Part shown: positions 35,330-44,335 of the stretch, piece after piece | Layout: the number at the start of each line of letters is the position of its first letter | Position numbering within the stretch: position 1 is the stretch's first letter | Assembly (NCBI RefSeq): GCF_011050415.1 | Contig: NZ_DRFS01000025.1 | Coordinates: 124,001 to 188,000, forward strand | Direction of reading: 5' to 3' | Origin: Halomonas sp. | Lineage (GTDB): Bacteria; Pseudomonadota; Gammaproteobacteria; Pseudomonadales; Halomonadaceae | Length of the DNA: 64,000 bases | Notes under the pieces: generated by a model | Database searches by the model: none | What the model was told of the DNA's origin: nothing | The model's input: the letters and a program-made list of their open reading frames with translations, nothing else | Made by a program: the position numbers and the translations under genes

Positions 35330-36862
35330 ATGCATCCACAACGCAAACTCGCTCGGGCTGTTTCCGCTTGGGCAACTTCCATTACCTTACTCGGCTGCGC
35401 GACATCGGCCATGGCGGGCAAGGCCAACGACACGCTGGTCTATGCCTCTGACAGCGAACCGGAAAACGTTAGCCCCTACCACAACAACTTGCGTGAAGGG
35501 GTAATTCTTGCCCATTTGGCCTGGGACACGCTGATCTATCGTAACCCTGAAACCAATGAGTATGAGCCGCGCTTGGCGACCGAGTGGGAGTGGGCCGATG
35601 ATTCGACCTTAGATTTGGTACTTCGTGAAGGCGTTACCTTTCACAACGGCGAGGCGTTCGACGCCGACGATGTAGTGTTCACCTTCAACTACGCGGTATC
35701 CCCCGAATCCCGGGTGGTAACACGCCAGAATGTGGATTGGATTGAAAGCGTTGAGAAGCTTGATGATTACCAGGTTCGCATTCATCTCAAGGAGCCTTTC
35801 CCAGCGGCCCTTGAGTATCTTTCCGGCCCGATGCCGATTTACCCCGATGAGTATTTCCAAGAAGTCGGCATCGAAGGCTTTAGCCGTCAGCCAGTGGGCA
35901 CCGGCCCTTACCGAATTACCAACGTCCGCCCTGGGGATGGCGTCAGCCTAACGCGTTTTGATGACTATTTTGCCGATAGCCCGATTGGCCAGCCGGAGAT
36001 TGGCAATATCGAATTCAAGGCGATTGCCGATGAAGACTCGCGCATGGCGCAATTAATGTCCGGGCAAGTGGACTGGATCTGGCGGGTGCCTGCCGACCAG
36101 GCGGAATCGCTGGGTGGCATGCCCCAGCTCAGCGTGCTCGGCGGTGAAACCATGCGTGTCGGTTATATCGGACTAGACTCAGCGAGCCGAGAAGATTCGC
36201 CGTTACATGATATCCGCGTGCGCCAAGCCATTAACCACGCCATGAACCGGGACGGCCTCGCCAATGACCTAGTGCGTGGCGGCAGCCAGGCCCTTTACGC
36301 CCCCTGCTTTCCCACTCAGTTTGGCTGCGAAACCCAGAGCGTCATTGAGTATGAGTACGACCCTGAAAAAGCCCGTGAACTGCTCGCCGAAGCGGGTTAT
36401 GCCGATGGCTTTGATATCGACCTTCACGCTTACCGGGAACGCGATTACGCCGAAGCGATGATTGGCGATCTGCGTGCGGTGGGCATTAATGCCAACCTGC
36501 GTTTTATGACCTCTCCCGCGCTACTTGAGCTTCAGCGTAACGGTCAAACCGATATGTCCTTCAAGGCCTGGGGCTCTTTCTCTATTAACGATGTCTCGGC
36601 CTTCGTCAGCGTCTATTTTTCGGGCGGCATTGACGACCTATGGCAAGACAGCCAAGTGCAAGAGTGGCTGCAAATCGCCGATACCTCGGTAGATCCTGAT
36701 GTGCGCCTCGACTACTACCAGCAAGTGCTGGCACGTATCTCTGAGCAGGCTTATTGGGCACCGCTGTTCTCCTACTCCACCTACTACGCCCACACCGCTG
36801 ATCTGGACTTTACCGCTTACCCTGATGAGCTCCCCCGCTTCTACGAGGCGAGCTGGAAGTAA
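35330..36862 (+). CDS. ABC transporter substrate-binding protein, peptide/Opp family
   Basis: A 510-residue family 5 extracellular binding protein. A signal peptide covers about residues 1-29 (AMA cleavage); LLGC at 20-23 could alternatively serve as a lipobox. EPENVSPYHNN, PRLATEWEWADDSTLDLVLREGVTFHNGEAFDADDVVFTF and GTGPYRITN are typical (short marks: GVTFHNGEAFDADDV; VGTGPY). It captures peptides or related compounds in the periplasm. A perfect 9-bp hairpin lies between it and the permease gene. The two M20 peptidases at the end of the operon suggest a peptide or acylated amino acid as ligand. Confidence 0.92.
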   Translation: MHPQRKLARAVSAWATSITLLGCATSAMAGKANDTLVYASDSEPENVSPYHNNLREGVILAHLAWDTLIYRNPETNEYEPRLATEWEWADDSTLDLVLREGVTFHNGEAFDADDVVFTFNYAVSPESRVVTRQNVDWIESVEKLDDYQVRIHLKEPFPAALEYLSGPMPIYPDEYFQEVGIEGFSRQPVGTGPYRITNVRPGDGVSLTRFDDYFADSPIGQPEIGNIEFKAIADEDSRMAQLMSGQVDWIWRVPADQAESLGGMPQLSVLGGETMRVGYIGLDSASREDSPLHDIRVRQAINHAMNRDGLANDLVRGGSQALYAPCFPTQFGCETQSVIEYEYDPEKARELLAEAGYADGFDIDLHAYRERDYAEAMIGDLRAVGINANLRFMTSPALLELQRNGQTDMSFKAWGSFSINDVSAFVSVYFSGGIDDLWQDSQVQEWLQIADTSVDPDVRLDYYQQVLARISEQAYWAPLFSYSTYYAHTADLDFTAYPDELPRFYEASWK

Positions 36863-36885
36863 CGCGTTCTGTTCGACTCAACGGC

Positions 36886-36907
36886 AGCCGTGGCGCTCGC
36901 CACGGCT
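36886..36907 (+). terminator. Hairpin between binding-protein and permease genes
   Basis: AGCCGTGGC (36886-36894) and GCCACGGCT (36899-36907) pair perfectly around the loop GCTC. No T tract follows, so this is more likely an mRNA-stabilising or attenuating hairpin than a full terminator; it would favour binding-protein expression. Confidence 0.55.
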
Positions 36908-36936
36908 CGCTTATCACAGTGTGGGAGTGATGCTTT

Positions 36937-37854
36937 ATGTGGGCATTTGTTTTCAAGCGCACGCTAATAGCGCTTAGCGTCGCCCTAACGATTTCGGTTC
37001 TCTGCTTTAGTCTGCTGCAGCTTTCGGGTGACTTGGCACTCTCCATCGGCGGCCCCGAGGCCACCGCGGAACAGGTTGAGCAAATCCGCGTTGACTATGG
37101 CCTGGACCGTCCCGTGATTCAGCAATTTACCAGTTGGCTTTGGGGGGCCGTACAGCTAGATTTTGGACGCTCTTACTACTACCAGAGCGATGTCATGGAT
37201 CTAGTGGTTGAGCGCCTGCCCGTGACCATGACCCTGGGCGTAATGTCGCTGGCGATTGCCCTTTTCGTGTCTATTCCACTTGGCGTAGTGGCCGCCCTCA
37301 AGCGGGGTAGCTGGATAGACCGAGTGGCGATGGCCATTGCAGTCACCGGTCAGGCAATGCCGAATTTCTGGTTTGGCCTAACGCTGATTATCGTGTTTGC
37401 CGTCAAACTGCAGTGGTTTCCTGCCGCAGGGAGCGATAGCTGGCAAGGCTTTGTACTGCCCGCTATTGCACTGGGCTACTACGCCACCCCCGCCATGATG
37501 CGCCTCACCCGTAGCGGCATGCTGGAAGTGTTAGAGGCGGATTACATCCGCACCGCCCGAGCCAAAGGGCTGCGTACCGGTACGGTCATTTTCAAACACG
37601 CACTACGCAATGCGGTGATTCCGGTAGTGGCACTGGCCGCCGTAGAGCTGGGCTTTATGCTCGGCGGCTCGGTGGTTATCGAGACCGTCTTTTCACTTCG
37701 CGGGCTGGGCCAACTGGCCTGGAATGCTATTTCCCGCAATGACTACCCCGTGGTGCAAGCCATCGTTTTGATCATTGCGCTGTTTTATATCGTGTTGACG
37801 CTGCTGGCCGACATTCTCAACGCAATCCTCGACCCACGCCTGCGCGCGCGTTAA
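36937..37854 (+). CDS. ABC transporter permease, DppB/OppB type
   Basis: A 305-residue inner-membrane permease with six predicted helices. The EAA loop is RLTRSGMLEVLEADYIRTARAKGLRTGTVIFKHALRNAVIPV (core EADYIRTARAKGL, about 205-217), the ATPase contact. ETVFSLRGLGQLAWNAI is the usual B-type C-terminal motif. It forms the channel with the next gene. Confidence 0.94.
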   Translation: MWAFVFKRTLIALSVALTISVLCFSLLQLSGDLALSIGGPEATAEQVEQIRVDYGLDRPVIQQFTSWLWGAVQLDFGRSYYYQSDVMDLVVERLPVTMTLGVMSLAIALFVSIPLGVVAALKRGSWIDRVAMAIAVTGQAMPNFWFGLTLIIVFAVKLQWFPAAGSDSWQGFVLPAIALGYYATPAMMRLTRSGMLEVLEADYIRTARAKGLRTGTVIFKHALRNAVIPVVALAAVELGFMLGGSVVIETVFSLRGLGQLAWNAISRNDYPVVQAIVLIIALFYIVLTLLADILNAILDPRLRAR

Positions 37855-37865
37855 CGGAGAACACC

Positions 37866-38774
37866 ATGGCAAATATCCTTTCCCCACAGGTGGCCGCAGA
37901 GCAGCACTTGGTTACTAATTGGCAGTCGCGCCTGTTTCGCAGCACGCTTAATAATCGCAGCTTAGCCCTCGGCTTAATGATCATTACGTCGCTAGGGATT
38001 ATTGCGCTGCTGGCGCCTTGGCTAGCCCCCCATGATCCCTATTTACAGAACACCGCGAATCGCATGGTGCCGCCTTTTTGGCACGAAACCGGAAGCTGGA
38101 CACACCCCTTAGGCACCGACCGCCTTGGTCGCGACTACCTTAGCCGCCTGATCTATGGCACCCGCATTTCACTCTTTATCGGCATCGTGGTCGCGCTGAT
38201 TTCCGGCCTGATTGGTACCACTCTGGGAGTCTTGGCGGGCTACTTTGGCGGGCGTGTTGATGCGGTGGTGAGTTATCTGCTCACAACTCGTTTGGCCATG
38301 CCAGTGGTGTTAGTGGCACTGGCGATGGCCTCGTTGATCGGTGGTTCGATGCTCACCGTTACCCTGCTGCTGGGACTGCTGCTATGGGACCGCTTTGCAG
38401 TGGTTGCCCGCTCGGCCACGCTGCAGTTGCGCGATGCGGAGTATGTGCAAGCCGCTCGCGCGCTCGGCTGCCCGCTGCCCTACATTCTGCTACGCGAAGT
38501 GCTGCCCAACATTGCAGGCGCGCTAATTGTGGTCGCGACCCTTGAAGTCGCCAACGCCATTTTACTGGAAGCAACGCTGTCGTTTCTGGGGATGGGCGTG
38601 CAGCCGCCGCTGCCCTCCTGGGGGCTGATGATCGCTGAAGGCAAAGCCTATATGTTTTTTCAGCCCTGGGTAATTACGATTCCCGGCAGTGCCCTGTTTG
38701 TATTGGTGCTGGCGATTAACCTGCTAGGTGATGGGCTGCGCGACCTCAGCGCACCAGGAGGCCGCAATGAGTAA
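37866..38774 (+). CDS. ABC transporter permease, DppC/OppC type
   Basis: A 302-residue permease. The cytosolic N-terminus is followed by LAPHDPYLQN and HPLGTDRLGRDYLSRLIYGTRISL, the hallmark of C-type subunits, then the EAA loop RDAEYVQAARALGCPLPYILLREVLPN and EATLSFLGMGVQPPLPSWGLMIAEG (cores AEYVQAARALG and LSFLGMGVQPPLPSWG). It lies 11 nt after the B subunit and overlaps the ATPase gene by 8 nt. Confidence 0.94.
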   Translation: MANILSPQVAAEQHLVTNWQSRLFRSTLNNRSLALGLMIITSLGIIALLAPWLAPHDPYLQNTANRMVPPFWHETGSWTHPLGTDRLGRDYLSRLIYGTRISLFIGIVVALISGLIGTTLGVLAGYFGGRVDAVVSYLLTTRLAMPVVLVALAMASLIGGSMLTVTLLLGLLLWDRFAVVARSATLQLRDAEYVQAARALGCPLPYILLREVLPNIAGALIVVATLEVANAILLEATLSFLGMGVQPPLPSWGLMIAEGKAYMFFQPWVITIPGSALFVLVLAINLLGDGLRDLSAPGGRNE

Positions 38775-39816
38775 TCTATCCTCAGCTGAGCGTTCAACAG
38801 CGCCAGCCTCACCGCTACTCAGCGTAAAACAGCTACGCGTTGATTTACCGGTAGCCAAAGGCACGCTTCACGCCGTGCGAGGCATCGACTTTCACGTTGA
38901 ACGAGGTGAAATGCTCTGCCTGGTAGGCGAGTCGGGGTGTGGCAAATCCATGACCTCGTTGGCATTAATGGGCCTGCTGCCGCGCAAAGCGCAAATCAAC
39001 GCCGACTGCCTTAACTTTGACGGTGTTGATCTGCTTACGGTATCTGAGCGCGAGCGCAGCAACCTGCGCGGCTCACGCATGGCGATGATTTTCCAAGAGC
39101 CGATGACTGCCCTCAACCCCGCCTACACACTAGGCAATCAACTCTGCGAAGCCTTACGCCGTCATCAGCGGGTATCGCGTAAAGCGGCCCACGACCGTGC
39201 GCTCTACTTACTTAAACGGGTGGGTATCAGCGCCGCCGAAGAGCGCATGCGCCAGTATCCTCACCAGCTCTCAGGCGGATTGCGCCAGCGGGTGATGATC
39301 GCCATGGCGCTAATGTGTGAACCCGATTTGATCATTGCCGATGAGCCCACCACGGCCCTGGATGTGACGATTCAGGCGCAAATTCTGCACCTGCTGCGGG
39401 ACTTACAGCAGGAGTTTGGTACCGCAGTTATCTTCATTACCCACGACCTGGGCGTCGTTGCCCGCATTGCCGACCGGGTTGCCGTGATGTATGCCGGTGA
39501 GGTGATTGAAACTGCCTCTGCCCAGGCGCTTTTTCACGCACCCAGCCACCCCTATACCCAAGGATTACTGCGCTGCATACCGACACCCGGCAAAACGCTG
39601 CCGGGCAGCCGCTTGCAAGCGATTCCAGGGGTGGTACCCAGCCTGATAGATAAAGTCGAGGGCTGCGCCTTCTGTAATCGCTGCGATCAAGCGGATCAGC
39701 TTTGCCATACCACCCCCCCCCTACAAACCGTCGCAGGCGGGCATTTATCGCGCTGCCACTTTGCCCATCTGCTAGCCAACCCGGCAACGATACACGCTCA
39801 GGAGGTAACGCTATGA
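38767..39816 (+). CDS. ABC transporter ATP-binding protein, OppD/DppD type
   Basis: A 349-residue ATPase from ATG 38767, preceded by AGGAGG. Walker [11 protein letters not shown]-loop [14 protein letters not shown], signature LSGGLRQRV, Walker [15 protein letters not shown], and H-loop FITHDLG are complete. The C-terminal [15 protein letters not shown] region carries four Cys, as in OppD subunits that bind an iron-sulfur cluster. It overlaps the permease before and the second ATPase after. Confidence 0.94.
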   Translation: MSNLSSAERSTAPASPLLSVKQLRVDLPVAKGTLHAVRGIDFHVERGEMLCLVGESGCGKSMTSLALMGLLPRKAQINADCLNFDGVDLLTVSERERSNLRGSRMAMIFQEPMTALNPAYTLGNQLCEALRRHQRVSRKAAHDRALYLLKRVGISAAEERMRQYPHQLSGGLRQRVMIAMALMCEPDLIIADEPTTALDVTIQAQILHLLRDLQQEFGTAVIFITHDLGVVARIADRVAVMYAGEVIETASAQALFHAPSHPYTQGLLRCIPTPGKTLPGSRLQAIPGVVPSLIDKVEGCAFCNRCDQADQLCHTTPPLQTVAGGHLSRCHFAHLLANPATIHAQEVTL

Positions 39817-40817
39817 GCAGTGCCGCAACCCCGCGTGACCCTTATGCTCTGGAACTCTGCGCGCTGTCCAAAACATTCAAACTGGGCGGTAGCATGCTGC
39901 ATAAGAGCCGCACCTTAAAGGCGGTCAACAACGTATCGCTGCGCGTTCCCCGCGGCCAGGTGATGGGGCTGGTGGGTGAATCAGGCTGCGGCAAAAGCAC
40001 CCTGGCCAAAATACTGCTGGGATTGACGCCCCCTAGCGCGGGCGATGTGCTGATCAATGGCAAAGCGATTATTAATGCTAACCAAAAGGCACTGGCCCGC
40101 CATATACAGCCGATTTTCCAAGATCCTTACTCGTCACTTAACCCCCGTCAGCGAATTGCCCAGATCGTGGGTCTGCCGCTGCGTATTCATGCTATTGGCA
40201 CCCCCAAGGAGCAGGCTGTAAAGGTCGAGGAGATGCTCGATATGGTCGGGCTGCCCAAGCGCGCTGCCCAGCAATACCCTGGGCAAATGTCTGGTGGTCA
40301 ACGCCAACGGGTAGCGATTGCCCGGGCACTGATTATGCGCCCGGACCTGGTGATTTGTGACGAGCCTACCTCCGCACTGGATGTGTCGGTTCAGGCCCAG
40401 ATTCTCAATCTCCTGCTTGACCTTAAAGATGAATTTGGCCTTACCTACCTGTTTATTAGTCACGACCTCGCCGTAGTGGAACATTTGGCGGATCGGCTGG
40501 CGGTGATGTACCTGGGGCAAATTGTCGAAGAGGGCACACGCGAACAAATTTTCACCGCGCCGAGACACCCATACACCCAAGCGCTGTTGGCCTCCGCGCT
40601 GACGCCAGAGCCAGGCTTGGGCGTGCCTGATATCGGCCTTGGGGCGGGGCAGCCCGACCCTACACAGCCTCCTTCAGGCTGTGCCTTTCACCCTCGGTGC
40701 CCTGTTGCCCAGCCAACATGCTCACAGCAGGAGCCAAAACTAAGCGCCATTCCTCAAGCTTCTGGTTCTGCTGCTAGTCAGGGCAATCAGGCGCGTGTCG
40801 CCTGCCATTTTGCCTAA
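39813..40817 (+). CDS. ABC transporter ATP-binding protein, OppF/DppF type
   Basis: A 334-residue ATPase from ATG 39813 (GGAGG upstream, ATGA overlap with the previous gene). Walker [14 protein letters not shown]-loop IFQDPYSSLNPRQ, signature MSGGQRQRVAIARAL, Walker B VICDEPTSALDVS, H-loop ISHDLAVV. The C-terminal SGCAFHPRCPVAQPTC has the Cys pattern of this subfamily. A longer frame from 39702 lies inside the upstream gene. Confidence 0.94.
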   Translation: MSSAATPRDPYALELCALSKTFKLGGSMLHKSRTLKAVNNVSLRVPRGQVMGLVGESGCGKSTLAKILLGLTPPSAGDVLINGKAIINANQKALARHIQPIFQDPYSSLNPRQRIAQIVGLPLRIHAIGTPKEQAVKVEEMLDMVGLPKRAAQQYPGQMSGGQRQRVAIARALIMRPDLVICDEPTSALDVSVQAQILNLLLDLKDEFGLTYLFISHDLAVVEHLADRLAVMYLGQIVEEGTREQIFTAPRHPYTQALLASALTPEPGLGVPDIGLGAGQPDPTQPPSGCAFHPRCPVAQPTCSQQEPKLSAIPQASGSAASQGNQARVACHFA

Positions 40818-40855
40818 TAAATATTAATTAACGCCTCACTTTAAAAGGAGTATTT

Positions 40856-42277
40856 ATGTCGCGCCAACACGCCTTAGACAATGCCAAAGCCTATTTTGAC
40901 AGTGGCGAGTTTTATGCTCAGCTTGCCCCGCGCATTGCCATCCGCAGTGAAAGCCAGGAACCCAATCGGCTGGAGGAACTGCACGGCTACCTGACTGAAC
41001 AGATTATTCCAGACATTGAGCAGCTCGGTTTTACATGGGAAATTGTCGATAACCCGGTGGAAGGTTTTGGGCCCTTTCTTATCGCGGAAAGAATTGAGCC
41101 AGAGGCCGCCTTCAGCGTATTAACCTATGGCCATGGCGATGTAATACGTGGGTATGATGACCAGTGGGCCGACGGGCTGTCACCTTGGCAAATCACCCAG
41201 CGGGGGGATCGCTGGTATGGCCGTGGCACCGCTGATAACAAAGGCCAGCACACTATTAATCTAGCCGCACTGAGCTGTGTGTTAAAAGCCTGCAACGGGC
41301 AGCTGGGCTATAACGTGAAGCTGGTGCTGGAGATGGGCGAAGAGACCGGTTCACCGGGACTAAAAGAGGTATGCCACCGCTATCGCGAGCGGTTGGCGGC
41401 CGATGTGTTTATCGGTTCGGATGGCCCGCGTTTGAACGCTGACTCCCCCACTCTGTTTTTAGGCTCACGGGGCTCATTCAATTTTGACCTTAAACTACAG
41501 GCCCGTGAAGGTGCACACCATTCGGGTAACTGGGGCGGCGTGCTCAAAAACCCTGCGGTGCGGTTAACCAATGCGATTGCCACGCTGGTAGATGCCAATG
41601 GGGTGATCCAGATTGAAGGGTTACGCCCAGCGCCGATACCTGATGCCGTACGCCAAGCGCTTGCCTTACTTGAGGTGGGAGTGGGTGAAAATGCCCCGGC
41701 CATCGATACCGAATGGGGGGAGCCGGGGTTATCCCCCGCTGAGCGCCTGTTTGGCTGGAATACACTAGAAGTGCTCGCCATGAAAGCAGGCAACCCTGAC
41801 GCCCCGGCCAATGCGATCCCACCCCACGCTTACGCCCACTGCCAGCTGCGTTATGTGGTGGGCAGTGACCAGGATAACTTTTTAGTCCATTTACGCCATC
41901 ATCTGGATCAACACGGCTACCGCGATATCGAGGTCAGCGCGGCGCGCATGTCACAAATGGCTGCCACACGCCTTGACCCTGAAGACCCCTGGGTGAGCTG
42001 GGCGTTAACCTCGATGCAGCTATCGACCCATAAAACGCCCACGCTGTTACCTAACCTAGGCGGTTCATTACCCAACGATGTATTTGCCGAGACGCTTGGC
42101 TTACCCACACTATGGGTTCCCCACTCCTACCCCTCCTGTTCGCAACACGCCCCCGACGAACACCTGCTGGGTAGCATTGCCTCAGAAGCGCTTATATTAA
42201 TGGCGGGGTTATTCTGGGATTTGAGCGCCCAAGGTGCAGAGATTCATAAGGAGCGAGCGTCATGCAAGAGCCACTAA
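40856..42277 (+). CDS. M20-family metallopeptidase (1)
   Basis: A 473-residue zinc-type aminoacylase/carboxypeptidase-family enzyme. Metal ligands fit LTYGHGDV (His), GRGTADNKGQ (bridging Asp), EMGEETGSPG (catalytic and ligand Glu), FIGSDGPR (Asp) and the C-terminal PHSYPSCSQHAPDEH (His). The lid domain follows residue about 210. No signal peptide, so it acts in the cytosol on imported peptides or N-acyl amino acids. It lies 38 nt after the Opp-type ATPase and overlaps the second peptidase gene by 16 nt. Confidence 0.9.
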   Translation: MSRQHALDNAKAYFDSGEFYAQLAPRIAIRSESQEPNRLEELHGYLTEQIIPDIEQLGFTWEIVDNPVEGFGPFLIAERIEPEAAFSVLTYGHGDVIRGYDDQWADGLSPWQITQRGDRWYGRGTADNKGQHTINLAALSCVLKACNGQLGYNVKLVLEMGEETGSPGLKEVCHRYRERLAADVFIGSDGPRLNADSPTLFLGSRGSFNFDLKLQAREGAHHSGNWGGVLKNPAVRLTNAIATLVDANGVIQIEGLRPAPIPDAVRQALALLEVGVGENAPAIDTEWGEPGLSPAERLFGWNTLEVLAMKAGNPDAPANAIPPHAYAHCQLRYVVGSDQDNFLVHLRHHLDQHGYRDIEVSAARMSQMAATRLDPEDPWVSWALTSMQLSTHKTPTLLPNLGGSLPNDVFAETLGLPTLWVPHSYPSCSQHAPDEHLLGSIASEALILMAGLFWDLSAQGAEIHKERASCKSH

Positions 42278-43431
42278 TACAGCAAGCGTGTGGTTGGCTA
42301 GAGGGACAACAGCAGGCGATGATTGACTGCCTGGAGGCCCTGGTCAATATCGATTCCAACAGCTATGACAAAGCCGGTAACGATGCGGTTGCCGACCTGA
42401 TCACCCAATGGCTTGAGCAGGATGGCATCACGGTGATACGCCACCAGCGCCCCGATTCAGGCGATATATTGGAGGCACAATTGGGGGGAGCTGGCCAAGG
42501 CCATGCGCTACTCATGGGCCACCGGGATACGGTTTTTCCGACCGGTACCGTGGCAGGCCGAGGCTATAGCCAAAAAGAGAACCTTGGCTTTGGCCCTGGC
42601 GTGGCCGATATGAAAAGTGGTCTGGTGATGAACTGCTTTGTGCTGCGCGCGCTAAGCCGACTGCCCAACTGCCCGCTGCCCGTCCGCGCGCTGTTTACCG
42701 CCGATGAGGAGATAGGCTCGCCAGATGGGCGGGCATTTATTGAAGCTGCCGCTGAGGGGACTTGCGGCGTATTAAACGTCGAGCCTGGGCGGGTAAGTGG
42801 CAATGTGGTGACGGGCCGTAAAGGGGGTGCAGGTTTTTTGATCAACGTCACCGGCAAAGCCGCCCACTCTGGCGTTAGCCATGCCGATGGCGCCAGCGCC
42901 ATAGAAGCACTGGCCCAAAAAATCATCAAACTGCACGCTTTGACCGATTACGAGGCAGGCATTACCACCAATGTGGGTACTATCACCGGCGGGGTATCTC
43001 GCAACACCGTTGCGCCTTCAGCGTCCGCACAGCTTGATATCCGTTTTGTCACCACGGCGCAGCGTGACCAGCTTTATCAGGCGATTCAAACCATTATTGC
43101 TGACTCCGACACTCCCGGCACGCTAGCAACCATTGAGCAAACATCGGAGTTCTACCCCCTTGAAGAGCGTATGAGCAGCGCGCTGTTTGAGCTGTACCAG
43201 TCCCAGGCCAAAGCGATCGGGTTTGCTGTTGATGGCGAATTTACCGGCGGCTGTTCCGATGCGGGCTGGACGGCCAGCCTGGGCGTTCCCACGCTGTGCG
43301 GCCTTGGCCCGGTCGGCGCAAAAATGCACACTGATGAAGAGTACTGCTTGCTCGATACGCTGGTGCCGCGCACCCAAGCACTGACTGCTACACTATTGAA
43401 TTTACACAATATGTCAGCTGCTGTTGAGTGA
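42262..43431 (+). CDS. M20-family metallopeptidase (2), carboxypeptidase G2-like
   Basis: A 389-residue M20A-type peptidase, diverged from its neighbour. Ligand motifs are LLMGHRDTVFPTGT (H-x-D), GPGVADMKSGLV (bridging Asp), LFTADEEIGSPDGR (Glu-Glu), NVEPGR (Glu) and AKMHTDEEYC (His). Closest in style to glutamate carboxypeptidase G2, which releases C-terminal glutamate. AAGGAG lies 9 nt before ATG 42262. No signal peptide. It ends the importer-peptidase operon. Confidence 0.9.
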   Translation: MQEPLIQQACGWLEGQQQAMIDCLEALVNIDSNSYDKAGNDAVADLITQWLEQDGITVIRHQRPDSGDILEAQLGGAGQGHALLMGHRDTVFPTGTVAGRGYSQKENLGFGPGVADMKSGLVMNCFVLRALSRLPNCPLPVRALFTADEEIGSPDGRAFIEAAAEGTCGVLNVEPGRVSGNVVTGRKGGAGFLINVTGKAAHSGVSHADGASAIEALAQKIIKLHALTDYEAGITTNVGTITGGVSRNTVAPSASAQLDIRFVTTAQRDQLYQAIQTIIADSDTPGTLATIEQTSEFYPLEERMSSALFELYQSQAKAIGFAVDGEFTGGCSDAGWTASLGVPTLCGLGPVGAKMHTDEEYCLLDTLVPRTQALTATLLNLHNMSAAVE

Positions 43432-43513
43432 TAGGTTGGCGAAGTTCCCCTTAGACAGCTACCTTAAATGGGCAACGCTATACACTATTTCCATGGACTC
43501 GGGAGAACATCAC

Positions 43514-44050
43514 ATGCGCTATTCAATGTCACTTACCGGTATTGCCGCTTCGCTGCTGCTTGTCAGTGCCGCAGCACAAGCCAATGAAACGCTTGATGTG
43601 GAAATGCATAAAGTCAGCGCTGAAGGGATTGAAGAGTCGATTGGCACCGTCTCCCTTGAGCATACGGAACACGGCTTATTGCTGACCCCTTCGTTGACGG
43701 ATCTTGAACCCGGCGTTTATGGCTTTCATGTCCATGAGAATGCCAGCTGTGATCCCGCCGAAAACGAAGATGGTGAAATGACAGCCGCTCAGGCCGCAGG
43801 TGGTCACTATGACCCAGAAGAAACCGGCACCCACCAAGGCCCCTACGGTGACGGGCACCTAGGCGATCTACCGGTGCTGACAGTTAATGAAGATGGTGAA
43901 GCCAACCTGCCCGTCTTGGCACCACGCCTAAGCATGGAAGATATGCCAGGCCGCAGCTTGATGATTCATGAAGGCGGCGATACCTACGATGATGAGCCGC
44001 ACCTTGGCGGTGGCGGTGCACGCATGGCTTGCGGTGTTGTCGAGTCTTAA
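43514..44050 (+). CDS. sodC: Periplasmic Cu/Zn superoxide dismutase
   Basis: A 178-residue secreted enzyme from ATG 43514 (GGGAG 8 nt upstream) with a signal peptide ending near AQA (residue 23). Copper ligands are His72 and His74 (FHVHENASC), His98 and His152; zinc ligands fit His98, His107, His115 and Asp118 in GGHYDPEETGTHQGPYGDGHLGD. The conserved disulfide would join Cys79 and Cys173 (ARMACGV). It dismutates superoxide in the periplasm. Stands alone with a strong terminator. The upstream extension from 43424 overlaps the peptidase gene and lacks a ribosome site. Confidence 0.94.
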   Translation: MRYSMSLTGIAASLLLVSAAAQANETLDVEMHKVSAEGIEESIGTVSLEHTEHGLLLTPSLTDLEPGVYGFHVHENASCDPAENEDGEMTAAQAAGGHYDPEETGTHQGPYGDGHLGDLPVLTVNEDGEANLPVLAPRLSMEDMPGRSLMIHEGGDTYDDEPHLGGGGARMACGVVES

Positions 44051-44075
44051 TGCTCCCTTTACTTAGCTAAACCTC

Positions 44076-44106
44076 AAAACGGGCAGCCTCATGGGCTGCC
44101 CGTTTT
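44076..44106 (+). terminator. Terminator after sodC
   Basis: AAAACGGGCAGCC and GGCTGCCCGTTTT (44076-44106) form a near-perfect long stem closed by a short loop and ending in TTTT; the symmetric A and T ends let it work in either direction. Confidence 0.92.
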
Positions 44107-44116
44107 GCATGGCCCC

Positions 44117-44175
44117 GAGTGTTTTATTGATATAGCCCAGAGCGTTTTTATTGATATTGGTGCGAGCGATTTATT
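44117..44175. repeat. Short direct repeats upstream of the cstA-like gene
   Basis: GAGTGTTTTATTGATAT (44117-44133), GAGCGTTTTTATTGATAT (44140-44157) and a partial GAGCGATTTATT (44164-44175) repeat at about 23-nt spacing, roughly two helical turns. They lie 160-220 nt upstream of the transporter start and could be tandem regulator sites or a slippage relic. Confidence 0.5.
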
Positions 44176-44335
44176 AAGTTAACGATGGCACCACCAACTA
44201 AAGTCTAGCTGTGCTACCAATCCCATATCTGTACATTCATGGCGGCTTAAAAAGTACCTACTTGTGTGCCACAAGCACGCTTGTATGCTCGTCGCCACTA
44301 CTGGCTACTCTTCCTCACTGCTCTAGGTACCTTAG

